From Lutjanus erythropterus (lineage: Eukaryota; Chordata; Actinopteri; Lutjaniformes; Lutjanidae): 64,000 nt of DNA. The stretch is taken from NCBI GenBank assembly GCA_020091685.1, contig CM034591.1:30711555-30775554 (forward strand). Direction: 5' to 3'. Under the pieces are notes generated by a model. That model saw only the letters and a list, made by a program, of their open reading frames with translations, did not search any database and was not told the DNA's origin. Position numbers and translations under genes: made by a program. Below are positions 20,916-32,070 of this stretch, one piece after another. Numbering within the stretch: the stretch's first letter is position 1; every line of letters starts with the position of its first letter.

Positions 20916-23900
20916 TTGCTAACAAACACATTCTTCAGTGACACATAAAATGTAGCAGATCAAAACCCCTATCGTATGTGAGTAAAGGAACAAGGGGAAA
21001 CTTCAGCAGTACAGCAGGCCAGTCTCTGTCTCATCCACACACCATGAGACTACAAGAGTAAGAAATTAAAAGACTCATTTGTAGCTCAAGTTTGCAGAAG
21101 TAATAACAATCCCTGGGTTATAATATTAACTGGATAATGTCAGAGTAACGCCAGTGTCTCTAACCTGCCTCACAACTGTCAAACCTGTAATTAATGGAAA
21201 CAAACCTGAACGTCACTCAAGCTGAGGGGCAGGTTTAGGTTTTGATCTGATTCAGGCATAAAATGAAAACTGTTCTCCTCACTTGACCCGAGTTTCTCTG
21301 CACGTTCCAGTGTCAATTGCAGACAGGCCCAATATTTGAATTCCTATTATTTCCTAAAAACTGAGCTGTTTCAAGAAAGACATTCATGCCTAACAGACAC
21401 TCTGGGCACACTGCCAGCACAGACTATCTTGGAGATAACCCGGCTTTCTGTGAGGTAATTGACTGTGTGGATGAGTATTGCAAGGATGCCATTGACTTGA
21501 CTACCATCAATAGAGGCATTTTGCGGAAAGTACGTCTCTACTAGTAACCACACACGCACACACGCACACACACGCACACACACACATACACACAGACAAA
21601 GGGTTGCGACTGCACATCCAAGAGATGAGAATGCAGAGACCTAGACAGACTCTTTGTGGCAAATCATTATTTATTAATGCTGGAGTCTGATTCACACACA
21701 GCAACTGATGTCGAAGCAGCCGGGTGTGATGGCTTTTCAGGCCATGACTGAGTTGATACAGCTAGTGGTTTATCTGTGAGGTCAGAAGACGAGGGCTGAC
21801 ATGTCAGTCTGCTGATGATTTTCAGTGTGCATTCTGCTTTGTGGACACTCTGCCCTTTAGCTAGCTTATCTCAGGATCTGCTGGCTGGCTGGTCAGGCTT
21901 TGTGTGAGCGTGTGCGCGTGTGCGTGTGTGGATGGCAGCATTGCACTGGGTTAGATGGATGAAAGAATGCATAGCTAATCAGAATAATCAGTCTCTCTTC
22001 TCCCTCGTTCTCATGCTCTGCTCGTTACTATGCAGGATGCAAAGAGCTGACCCTCAACATGCCACAAAACAAGGATTATCCCCTCAGGGGTCAACCTCTC
22101 CAATTTACTGCCTTTTCTCCTCCTCCGCTGCCCCGCTAACAGGCCTGTATGGGGATAGTGAGCGTCAGAAAGGACTTGTAATTGAAAGGGAGTGGAGAGT
22201 GTCGACTGCTTGTTTGTTGTCAGGGAACAAGGGCAGTGTGAGAGGGCATCAGAGAGGAGGCAGGGGCGAGGGCACGGGCATGGAGACAACTGACTGTTTT
22301 GGTACCCCAGAATCCTCTGCTGTCAGTGTGGGCAGGAAAAGCAGAAAAGTGATTCAAGGAGCCAAAGCTGATGTGTTTACTCTAAGAATATCTTTTATCC
22401 AGGCAGGAAAAGGCATGATTCATACGTGAGAGCAGCCCTCATAGAGATCCACCATTCTGCACTCGACAGCTTAGCACTACTCTCCTACTGCAAAGACAAT
22501 GTAATTAGATAGATTCAGTATCCTCTTTTCATCTACCATTACACCTACATCTACCATCTACCATCACAATAGACATTACACCAGCCAGCTGCTGAGAAAT
22601 GTGAAATTTTTCTGTGCACCTTCTGCTTGTCATGGTTACACATTTAATGCAGAATAAACGATCTAATGCAAAACAGGGGACTTCCACAATAAATGCTAGT
22701 TAGAGTTGTGTTGCTAACTAGCTTCTCTTGTGTAACTGACCCGTCACAAGTCCTGACCTCCTTAGTTACTGTGGCTATGCCTGTCAAGCATTAGACTCTC
22801 TGCACATATGTAGTTTAGGTTGGCAGATTTAACATCGAAATAGGGTTTAATTGTTGAAACACTAGGTCTTCAATTCCACAGTGAAGTCCATGATGGACAG
22901 CAAATAATAACCCTCGCCTCTGACAAATGTTGGTTTCTGTCTGTGTGCATTTGTCAAATTAAATGGACGAAAACCAGCGCCAAGTTCAATGCACAGTTGG
23001 CATTATGAGAGGAAGATAAGAGCAGGCTGACATGCAGCCACTCAATGACCAGAGTGGCAGGGAAGCTGGTAGAGTTCACTGGGGTTTGGGTAAGGACTGT
23101 GTCCTTTATTGTTGTTGGCAGTTGAATCTACTCAGCCTCTGTGGTGCTTCAAGAGGATCATTGTCCTCTGAATGTTAATTATCCACCATAAATCCACTTA
23201 ATAAGTCACAGAAAAAATCATGTGCCTTTTAACTCCAGTATTTTCTTGAGAATCATCACAATTTTGATTTTTCTTTAGTATCAAAGTAACTCAGTGATCG
23301 CTGTCTCTACATTTTGGTTTTCATTGCAGATACAAACATAGCCAATTCAGCGTACCCCTAATGATGCTAATTAGAAAAAAAAGAAATATTTGACAAATTA
23401 AGGAGGGCTCAAATTGTTGCCGACAGCTAACTAACTGATATGGCAACATGTAGGGGAGTATATGGGGTTTTGGGCAGTGGTGGATGGTGATTATTTACCT
23501 GGACGGGGCTACAGGCAGTGAAGACTACTGCTTACACACCACCAATGTTATTTTCCAGCTTGGTGCACTATTCTAAGATTTGTCTCCAGCTATAGAAGAC
23601 TGTTTCATCAGCAAAGCAAACACACTCCATCTAGCAGCTGAGCCTGTCTACTTACTGAATCGGCTCTTTTCTCACCAAGTGGAGGAATCTTCGAAACAAA
23701 TGGTCATATTCTGCTCTTCTGCTCATAGTTTTTTACAATTGGTAACACATATTTCTCAATGCTGAGATCGCTTTTTCAAAACTCTTCTCGCAGTCAGCAC
23801 AACAGAAGTCAGCATTTTTTTACACAAAATGCATTTAATGACAACATCATTCAAATTTTTTTACTCACACTCAACCACCACCAAAACTGCATTTTCATTC

Positions 23901-23920
23901 TATTTCTATGTTTGTATACT
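20916..23920. other. intergenic, microsatellites only
   Basis: A degenerate (CA)n tract lies at about 21549-21596. A perfect 9-bp inverted repeat (GCTAGTTAG at 22695 and CTAACTAGC at 22714) is present. Overlapping plus and minus frames at 21920-22429 show no recognisable domain. Confidence 0.45.
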
Positions 23921-23925
23921 ATTGT

Positions 23926-23969
23926 AAAAAAAAAAAAAAAGTATTATTATTATTATTATTATTATTATG
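23926..23969. repeat. poly-A plus (ATT)n tract
   Basis: Fifteen A residues followed by a (TTA)n run. It gives the Lys and Tyr runs of a spurious frame at 23759-24073. A poly-A/ATT tail can mark a retroposon end, but no body was recognised. Confidence 0.9.
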
Positions 23970-24207
23970 TAATTTATGCAAAACATAAAAATACTGTATA
24001 TCCAACTCTATTTTCAGTTCTTAATAACCCCAATGACAGACTCAATGACGAGGTACAGAAAAGGGGCAAGTGAGGCAGAGTCTGGAAGGTTTTGTTATTG
24101 TATGAGACAATGTGGTTCACCATATTCATCCCAGGTGTCACTTTTCCTTCCACTTTACTGTCTATTCCTCAATCTTGCAGAGAAATCCTTTTTCTCATTG
24201 AGTTGGA

Positions 24208-24242
24208 AAGTTTATGACCATATGCATGATGGTCATAAACTT
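24208..24242. repeat. perfect 14-bp-arm palindrome
   Basis: AAGTTTATGACCAT (24208-24221) and ATGGTCATAAACTT (24229-24242) are exact reverse complements separated by ATGCATG, itself nearly self-complementary. The structure would form a very stable short hairpin or cruciform. No encompassing transposon ends were found. Confidence 0.85.
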
Positions 24243-24469
24243 AAATATGGCTGCACATTGGGACCATGCACATTGGATATTTGCATAAGATTGATCAGGT
24301 ATGCAAAAGATTCTTTCCTAGGTGTTTTGATAGAGAGGATATAAGGTGGGATGTGGATGAGAATCTGTAGCCAAATGCAGAAGATACTGTTGATGATTGC
24401 AGCTGTATTTCTGTATAGTTTTGAAAAACTTTTTATATGACTTTTATGCCTTTATATTGATTATGTGAA

Positions 24470-24791
24470 TTGATTACATTTTGGTGGTCAAGTCAAAGGT
24501 CAAAATTACGGTGTCCTCACTAAACACTTTTTGGCCATAACTTAAGAATTATTTATGTAATTATGACAAAATTACAAATATCTAATAGGACAAAATGATG
24601 GGCTCATGACATTTTATATTCAAAAGGTCAAAGGTCAACTTCATAATGTTCAGCTCTCAGTATCAGTCCTCTGTGCTCTTCTGTAAAAATAGTCTCTATA
24701 TTAAGGCAGCATGTCTCTCACTGGAAATTATTCACTGGAATGAGACATATATGGTAAGAACTTACATTTTTCCAAAAAAGACACTTAATAC
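24470..24791. repeat. teleost interspersed repeat with GGTCAAAGGTCA units
   Basis: Contains AAGTCAAAGGTCAAAATTAC, TTTTTGGCCATAACTTAAGA, CTAATAGGACAAAATGATG and AAAAGGTCAAAGGTCAACTT, a consensus I recognise from many percomorph genomes. The downstream continuation after the inserted hAT element (from 25846) appears to be the same repeat (TTAAATTCTCGCAAAGTTAC). Confidence 0.55.
24625..24637 (+). promoter_or_regulatory. perfect DR1 nuclear-receptor motif inside a repeat
   Basis: AGGTCA-A-AGGTCA, two half-sites in direct orientation spaced by one base, which is the consensus for RXR heterodimers and HNF4-type receptors. It lies inside a dispersed repeat, so function is unproven. Confidence 0.4.
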
Positions 24792-25837
24792 TAGGGATGC
24801 CGCGATTTTTGAAAAAATCGATTTAAATCGATTTTTTAAAATACGATTCGAATCGATTTAATTAAACCATGAATCGCGATGTGGCCTCCAGGCCAGCAGA
24901 GGGCGCACTCGAGTTAAACTACGTTCTTGTTCAACGTCACTATATGCGGCGCTACGTGTGACGTGCTAGCGCCGCTCCAGCTACAACAGGAAGTCGGGGT
25001 GCGCAGCGTGCCTATGCAGGTCACAAACAAACAGTGCAGCAGCCAGCGAGCAGAGAGCGAGCGAGAGAAAAGAAAAGCGTGACCCCGCATTTACACCTGC
25101 TCCGCAGAGAATACGCAGCGAGTCTATTTTCGACGGATGGCGCGTCAATTGGCACAGAGCTGGTCGAACGGGCAGGAAGTCAGGCACGGAAAACAGGAGA
25201 GAATCCGGTTGATTTTCAAAATAAAACACCCCGTGCAGACAGAAAAGAAACAATTTAACTACGTAGTCTGCTTATCCATGGTAGAAGCACAAAGAGCAAG
25301 GAAAGAGGACTTAATCAACAAAATCAGAGAAAGTAAACATAATCAGACGGGCAAAACGCTCCGCTGCTGAAACGCTTCTGGTGTAAATTGAAGTCTGTGC
25401 ATGACGGAGCAAAACCGCGGCGCAGCCGTTCCGCGGCGCAGGCGCACCTGGTGTAAATCCCATGGCGGGGGTCGAACTCGAAAGCGAGGTTGAAATTGCG
25501 GAGGCACCGAGCAATTTCAAGTCCGAGGTGTGGAAACATTTTGGCTTCCCAAAGACAGTAAATGAAAAAGGAGAAAAGATAATAGACAAGACAAACACAA
25601 TATGCAAACTATGTATTGAAAAGAGCATAAGAGAAAACACTACAGTATTTTTAGAAAGGAAAAGGCTGGAGAAATAAGAGAGAAATGTAAGAGAAATAAT
25701 AAAGATAAGAAAATCAGTCATTTGCCTGTAAATTAATTTTGTGTTGTACATGATTCGAATCGTGATTCGAATTGTATCGTGAACCCTGAATCGTGATTCG
25801 AATTGTATCGTGAGTTGAGTGAATCGTGGCATGCCTA
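24792..25837 (+). mobile_element. non-autonomous hAT transposon, 1046 bp, with 8-bp TSD
   Basis: Flanked by exact 8-bp target duplications CTTAATAC (24784-24791 and 25838-25845). Termini are TAGGGATGCCGCGATT and, as reverse complement of the right end, TAGGCATGCCACGATT. The right subterminal region carries a direct repeat (GTGATTCGAATTGTATCGTG near 25762 and again near 25793) and the left has ATCGATTTAAATCGAT-type palindromes, probable transposase-binding sites. The interior is CpG-rich and retains a BED-finger remnant. An 8-bp duplication plus short inverted termini plus a BED finger is diagnostic for hAT. Confidence 0.92.
25462..25677 (+). pseudogene. truncated hAT transposase N-terminus (BED-type zinc finger)
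   Basis: A 71-codon frame starting MAGVELESEVEIAEAPSNFK, then SEVWKHFGFPK with IDKTNTICKLC about 16 residues later. This is the first half of a BED zinc finger: aromatic positions (VWKHFGF) followed by CxxC. The expected downstream HxxxH half is missing, and after CKLC the frame runs into unrelated Lys/Arg-rich sequence (ERKRLEK) and a stop at 25675-25677. The catalytic RNase-H-like and dimerisation regions of an intact transposase are entirely absent, so it cannot transpose itself. It lies inside the 1046-bp hAT derivative. Confidence 0.8.
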
Positions 25838-25845
25838 CTTAATAC

Positions 25846-27590
25846 CTTTTATTAAATTCTCGCAAAGTTACAGGTCATTATAGTGGTAAGTTTCATAATA
25901 AATTCCCTCAAAATCTTCACTACATTATATGAGCCTGGACAGACTCATGTCAACTGTAACTTGACAGGCTGCGAGGCAGTAGTTCTATGTTTGGACCGCT
26001 CTGTTTGAAATCTTGTTTCTGCTCAGGACAACATATGTGAGGGTCATGTTAATGTTGGTGGAACTTTGTAAATCTCCGCTGGTTTTGTCTGGCAGTTGTG
26101 GTGGCATTGCAGACGGTGCTTCACCATCTGTTGCCTGGCAGGTATCAGCACTTTATGAAGTACGCTCCTCTACTTGCATTATGGAATTGCTGTAGTTTCA
26201 TTTTATGCACTTGGATTTACAAAGACAACAAAAAAAAAACATCAGTCTGATTAATTTCTGTGACATATACTTTAAAGTAGCATAATCCATGCATATGAAA
26301 AAGTGCCCTTAAAGACAAAACTCATACATATTGTAATATGTTTTTTCAGGTCTTTGTGTAATAGTTAACAAAGTATTACTGTTTGGAGACAAAGGTTGTC
26401 AATGTTCTGGTACAAGAGTTGAACCTGAGATGCATATGAAGTGTTTTGGTTGTATTAGTTCAATCAGAATATGAGATTAAATGCGCTGAGCTGCATTTCG
26501 GTAAAGAGCACTGCCTAAACTATTTTTAAAAAATTAACTCGGTATAGAGAAATGTGTGTTACTGATTTTAAAAAACATGGTAATGCTTAAAGGCCTGCTG
26601 CATCTGTGGTAGTAACAGCAATGGAGCCTGTGAACCTTGCTAGGAAGTGAGTTAATGCATTAATGCTTGATATATTGTCTGGGTTGTACGGTGTTTAACT
26701 TTGTGAACAAAAAACAGCAAAGACATTCAGTATTTACTGCATGTTTGATGTTAGTGTAATGTTTTATGCTTAATAAATACATCATACCTGTGATAGTTCT
26801 GATTCTATATGAATAAATATGACTCCAAACATGACGGTTTGAATCCATAATGTGACCAGAAGCAGCTGTGACAATATGCAACTGTAGTTGTTATGCAAAG
26901 GGCATAAATAGCATTTTGGTACAGTGTTACTGTATCCATCTCACACACAGTAGGAGTGTTATGTTGGTAGCAAGTGGCTAACACCTCTGCTCAGCTATTT
27001 TAAGCTTCAGGTAGCTGGGGAAACTTCATATCTATGTTAATTCTCGACCCAGAAGCCTTTTGAACAGGATACATATAAAAGAAAGGAAATGACTTGGTCT
27101 TAAAATTTGATGAAGACTTCAGCTTCAGCTCTGTTTAATCACTGCAAAGACTTGGTGTGTAATAGAGACCCCCGTCATACCAAACAAGCAGAGACACACC
27201 ACTGGCTTCATGGGTCAGCTGGACACATAGCTGACTAACAACAAAACAAAGAAATTAATCCTTGAATACCAGCAAATATGGGCTTGGATATGAATAAAAT
27301 ATTTGATCCCCCAGTTGTGAGTTTGGAGCAATTTGAGCTGGCAAATTACCTTCTTCTAATAAAAACTCAAATTTGGAAAGAGTCAAGGAGAGAGTAAGGA
27401 TAGAGGGAAGAAGAGGGAGACACATTAGAGCTGGGCTTATACCAGTGTTGCAGTAATGATAGTGTTTGCCCGTGGCCAAACGCACAGAGAGAGAGCTGTG
27501 TGTTAGCAGCAAAGAGAGGATAATAGCACAGAGAATTATTAGACAGATCCTTGCAGTCTGTGTTTGAGTCAATTCTTTAGCCTTATTACA
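25846..27590. other. intergenic, no gene
   Basis: The first ~50 bp continue the older repeat interrupted by the hAT element. The rest is AT-rich with no supported frame. The minus-strand frame at 27255-27689 (144 codons) has no recognisable domain and low-complexity composition, and I treat it as chance. Confidence 0.4.
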
Positions 27591-27596
27591 CACTGC

Positions 27597-27619
27597 GGGG
27601 GGGTGGGGGGTGGAGAGGG
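27597..27619 (+). repeat. G-rich tract, possible quadruplex
   Basis: G7, T, G6, TGGAGA, G3: enough G runs for an intramolecular quadruplex if the G7 run is split. No gene is nearby. Confidence 0.6.
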
Positions 27620-27879
27620 AGAGAGATTTAAACAAGTAATACTGCATTACACGCATTAAAGTGTGACAGTAATTACTTATACCACTCAAACTGAGGCATT
27701 AAGACACGAAAATACAGGCTGTGCTCTCCCACTTTCCTCCTTTTTCTCCCTGATTGTTTCCTCCTTTTCTGTCTCTGTCTTTCCTCATTGCCCACCTCTT
27801 TTACTCCTTCCCCCCCATCTTATTCCCTTCCCTCTCCTCTCACCTCATCCCTCCGTCTCTTTCCTCTCTTCCTTATCAG

Positions 27880-28150
27880 GGCTGTGGCGGCTGCCTGGGT
27901 AATGAGGATCAGTGTTGTTTTAAACATGAAATGGTGAGGGGGCCTGGCGGGGCGGAATCAATAAGAGCCATTACCTCTCGTCTCTAATGATGCAGCCTCC
28001 CCCCCTCCTGTCCTCTCCTCTCCGTACACACCACCCCTTGTCTCAGCCCATTTCTACCCGCTATCCGATATCGGATGGGAGGAGGTTATGAATTATCGAA
28101 TCCCAAGGGCAATGTGCCTCGCCGCCAATTACCCAGTGAAAAATGACCCT
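27880..28150. other. candidate conserved non-coding element
   Basis: A compact non-repetitive block (GGCGGAATCAATAAGAGCCA; CGAATCCCAAGGGCAATGTG; GCCGCCAATTACCCAGTG) of balanced composition between a pyrimidine tract and a (TG)n tract, with a TCCGATATCGGA palindrome at about 28063-28074. It has no long open frame. The texture is that of developmental enhancers; this is inference without alignment. Confidence 0.35.
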
Positions 28151-28328
28151 TTCTTGGATGTACGTGTGTGTGTTTGCGTGCAAATGTGTGTGTGTGTGTG
28201 TGTATTGGATGGGCGGGGAAGTTGACACGGACCAGCTGGTGTCACACACTCGTGGACAGCTATGCCTCCTGACACAAAAACACACACATTTACTTAAATA
28301 TGGCTGCACAGTGTGACTGATGGCGATC

Positions 28329-28351
28329 TTTTTTTTTTTTTTTTTTTTTTT
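28329..28351. repeat. poly-T tract
   Basis: Long T run; on the minus strand a poly-A that could be a retroposon tail, with no recognised body. Confidence 0.9.
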
Positions 28352-29446
28352 AACTTTGTTTACTTTGTTCTTTGGAGGCTGTGTAGGTGCAGCAAATTAT
28401 CCATCAGCTTAAGAGGACTGCAGGATTTCTGTTACTACATGCTAGGGAAAGCATTTTTTGCTGGTGGTGATCTCTTTTGCATAACACACCATAACTTCAG
28501 CAGACAAGAGACTTTACACCAAAGTAAAAGAGCAAACTTTTTGACAGACATCAGTTATTAGACATCTATCACTGGTCAACTTTTCTATGATACTGTAGCC
28601 AGTCTGTTATTCATTTCTGCCCATTTTTCCACCCTTTGCAGTTTTGCCCTCTTAGTCAAAAGACAGATAATAGTTTATATCTCCAAAACAGTTTCTCTGA
28701 CGAACTGACAATGAGAGATGTCGGCCAGTTTGTCAAATTGCCCTTAAGGAAGATGGTGCATTACAAGAGGAAATTGAGCAAAATGTGACAAGAACACAAT
28801 ACCAGTCTCCTGCGAATTATGTTCACAATGGACAGTTAAGCAGCAGTGATTTGAGTTAAATGCTGTCATTAAGTGAGAGTGATGGAACTACTGTGCCATT
28901 GATTTAGCTCAGTGAAGTAGTGAGGATATGGACATGGTGTTTCCTCACCTTAATTTTAACCTTAATCTTACCTTAACCATTCATTATTTACCGTGATTAG
29001 AGATCTGCTTACAGAGACATATATTCTCATATAATCACTTGTTAGTCTAATTTACAAACAAAGCACATTATGAATGTGTGTAACTCTCGTTCTGTGAATA
29101 CAGATACGAGTAAGCTAATTTATTTATCATCATACAACATGGGGTTGTGCAATAAAATGACAGTTGTAGTTCCTTAATGCTGCACACATATATTGCAAGA
29201 TAATTAAAAGAATAGAGTAGGATAAAGCATAAAATAAATTAAAATAAAACAATATATACAGTTATTATATATATATACATATATATGCATCTGATTGAAT
29301 GTAAACAGCAGCAACAAGATGGTGATGATAATATGATCGACATCTTCACATAAAAATTAGACATCAGGGAAACATTGTTCTTCACCTCTGACTGTGTTTT
29401 TTGACAAAGCGTCATCGATGTAAACATCTGCAACCCCTTGTCTTAC

Positions 29447-29599
29447 CGTAATCTTGTGTGTCGCATCCTGTGAGCTCAGTTCACCCGTTAAGTGCAGCAG
29501 CTTCATTAAGGATGTTGTGGTGAAGCAGGTCTCTTTATGTGGGCACAACAGCCTCTGATTTAGCTTGGCCAGTTTGAGTCGTATTTCATCCTGTTTCAT
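29447..29599 (-). CDS. unrecognised exon-like ORF (hypothetical)
   Basis: On the minus strand an ATG at 29599 in a reasonable context (A at -3), preceded in frame by a TGA six codons upstream, opens 51 codons: MKQDEIRLKLAKLNQRLLCP... with a charged helical start and two cysteines. The frame reaches ACG|GTAAGA, a strong donor consensus, exactly in phase 0. The open frame continues to 29357 if unspliced. I do not recognise the protein, found no downstream exon, and cannot exclude a repeat-derived frame. It would run opposite to the MDGA gene and about 7 kb upstream of its promoter. Confidence 0.22.
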
Positions 29600-30077
29600 T
29601 GTCCTGGCTGGACATCAGCCAGGATCCTAAAGTCCAAGTTGAGCTACCTCATTCAGGAATAAGGATGAAAAAATAGCAGATTAAAGCTAAAATGTAGCTA
29701 AGTTTGAAGGAGCTACTGGCTGTAGCATCTGCATGTGCTGCCTTGCCATGGCGTCGTTACTGTTACCTTTGAGGACCCCACCAGAAATGCTCATCATTTA
29801 CTTAAAAGTAAATGCGTTTAATCAATAATAAAAAAGACAGAAAGCAAATATAAAAAACATCCAAATGTCTGAAAAGAAAAAAAAGGCCATTATACTGTAA
29901 TCTGGTCTTCATTCCTCTCAGTAACAGAGAGAGCAGCACAATAAATCAGATAATGACCTCTCTGTTGCACCTCTCGACACAGTCTCACTGATGTGTTATC
30001 CTGGCAAATCTCACCTCCCAACTAGGTGCAATGGTGGCTGCTACCTGTTCTTGGGTACAGTTGTAATTTCTGAATGC

Positions 30078-30341
30078 CTACAAAACACCTTCATCCTCCT
30101 CTCTATCTTGTGGACACGTATGTATGGTGGGCTGTTTTCCCCTGAGAAAGCAAAGTATACGATGTAGTTCAATCAGTGTTGGTTGGTATGCCTTTAACTT
30201 CATGTCCCTTTGTGCACTGGGGTCTTGGATGATCACCCAAGCTGAGTAGGTGCTGGAACTGTCTAAAAAATGCTGCAAATTTCCTTTAGACCCAATTAGA
30301 GTTGCTCCTAGAAGCAGGATAACTATGCATAATTTCTGCAC
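30078..30341 (-). other. 87-codon ORF of doubtful status
   Basis: Begins MQKLCIVILLLGATLIG, which would score as a signal-peptide-like hydrophobic stretch, then about 65 polar residues with no cysteine framework or domain that I know. No splice context was established. Most likely a chance or repeat-derived frame; listed because it is the cleanest secreted-like frame in the upstream region. Confidence 0.12.
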
Positions 30342-30574
30342 TGTGTATTTAAGAAAAAAAACAAAAAAACTCTCCCATAATTACTAGTCTCCTTTTGTCT
30401 TTCTACCGTCAGATGTCAGTCTCTAATCTCTCTCTCAGGGATTCTCTCTCAGCCTTTCGTCCACTTTACTTCCTCGTCAGTGTATTGACGTGTTGAGTTG
30501 TCTAGTTGAGATGCCTGTTATCGCATCTCTGTCTAACAGAGTTATATTGCTTTTCATTTGCCAAGTGTCTCTGC

Positions 30575-30595
30575 CACACACACACACACACACAC
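30575..30595. repeat. (CA)n microsatellite
   Basis: CA tract with a second short CA run and GA run up to 30631. Confidence 0.95.
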
Positions 30596-31779
30596 CCCTA
30601 CACACACACAAGCACGCAGAGAGAGAGAGACAATGAAATTATCGCCAGTCTCCAGTGTATCTTTTCTGTCCATTTAGCTGTTTTTATGTGGGGAAGTGCT
30701 TGGTGCTGATATACAGCACTTTGAGCTCTGATTGAATTACACTGATGGGAACATCAATTACAGAGCATGGCAAAAGAAAAAAAAGTTTAACCGAGCATCT
30801 CAGATCACATTACTGTGTGCAGTGCTCTGATGGGCTGCAACAATAAGAATCTGCCCAAAAGACGGTATATATACTACAAAGACACTAACATGGATTTTTA
30901 TTTGACTCAAAATGTTAATTGTATGAATTTTATTCATGATAATGTCAGAATAGAAAATAACTATTCGAGAGGTTGCTCAGAAGATTGCAAGGATGAGTTA
31001 CTTCAGTGCTCTTACATTTGACCTACAGCAAAATACTTTTTTTTTGATCATTTCCACAGTTTTTAGTATGTTGTATTTGTTCTTCAGTAAAAATAACACA
31101 ACACTATTTTCTCCATGTTTAAAAACTTTTTGCATCACTTTTCCTAAAGCTCAACTATCTTTTACTGTTCTGTACTCATGAATGTTCAAATGCTCTGTAG
31201 AGGACTCTTATTCTCTTCACCTGTACATACGTATTTGTAGCAATAAGTGCACCATTAAGTATTTTAACAAAATTACACTTCCATTTGAAGGCTGTAATAT
31301 AAAGCATTACCTCCTTTCACTCGCTGTTATAGCACTTAGATTGTCACTATCTTAATTTTGTTATGTTTGACAGTACAGCTATATTTCATTGGCTGGTTTT
31401 CACTGAAGGCATCCCCAGTGTCTTCAGTGTCTGCAAGAAAGTGACAGACCTTTGGAATTCTGTGAGTTATTTTCCGCCATTGTTTACCTGTTGAATGAAG
31501 GAGTCAAGCAGAGATGGAGTCACTCTGGTGGTGTTTGATTTTTCAGTGAAAGTTTTTACTGGACTGAACAGCTTGGATTTGTTTTGTTCCAACTACAGTT
31601 ATTCTCACCAGAAAAGATGACTTAGTGGAAATCCACAATAGAAATGGTATTTCAAGCTGAAATTTTTTGTTTTATGATTAACCAAAAAGAGAGAGAGATC
31701 ATCCCAAGCACGTCTCCTGAATCTTAATTCATTCAGCTTCGTTTGTCTCAAATTCCTCACTCAGACATTTCACGCTATG

Positions 31780-31850
31780 CCACTGATCAACAGGTGGCAG
31801 TAATGTGCCAAGAAATGCAGCAACAAAGGTAGTAAAGAAGAAGACTGCTG
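31780..31850. repeat. fragment of a GGTGGCAGTAATG-type repeat
   Basis: CAACAGGTGGCAGTAATGTG followed by GTAGTAAAGAAGAAGA is a combination I recognise as a widespread fish retroposon fragment. Boundaries not defined. Confidence 0.4.
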
Positions 31851-32070
31851 GTAAACATGGATGACAATACAGCACTTAAAACCCCTAAAAGACTTTGCAA
31901 ATGTTTTGTGAGGATAAAAATACGTTCAACACATTTTTTTAGAGCTCAAGGACACGTGAAGTGTGTTTTGGTGAGTAACATCGAATGTAAACATAACATT
32001 TGCTTTGTTTTCAAGAAAACTCCACAGGGCACCTTTAATCTGAAATAGCAGTGTGTCGATAACTGGCTAC

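Noticed and set aside
21920..22429. 169-codon + frame with an overlapping minus frame
   Set aside because: No recognisable domain, mixed composition, and an equally open minus frame across the same DNA, so likely compositional.
25311..25832. 173-codon minus frame, longest in the window
   Set aside because: Lies within the hAT element opposite to the BED-finger frame and reads the subterminal repeats as Arg/Ile-rich protein (FESRFRVHDTIRITIRI). It is a shadow.
27255..27689. 144-codon minus frame with hydrophobic stretches
   Set aside because: Crosses purine-rich low-complexity DNA and shows no start context, domain or splice pattern. Hydrophobicity comes from pyrimidine-rich codons.
29603..29623. 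CCTGGCTG-GACAT-CAGCCAGG inverted repeat considered as a regulatory hairpin
   Set aside because: Only 8-bp arms; expected by chance in 64 kb and without other support, although it sits just upstream of the minus-strand ORF at 29599.
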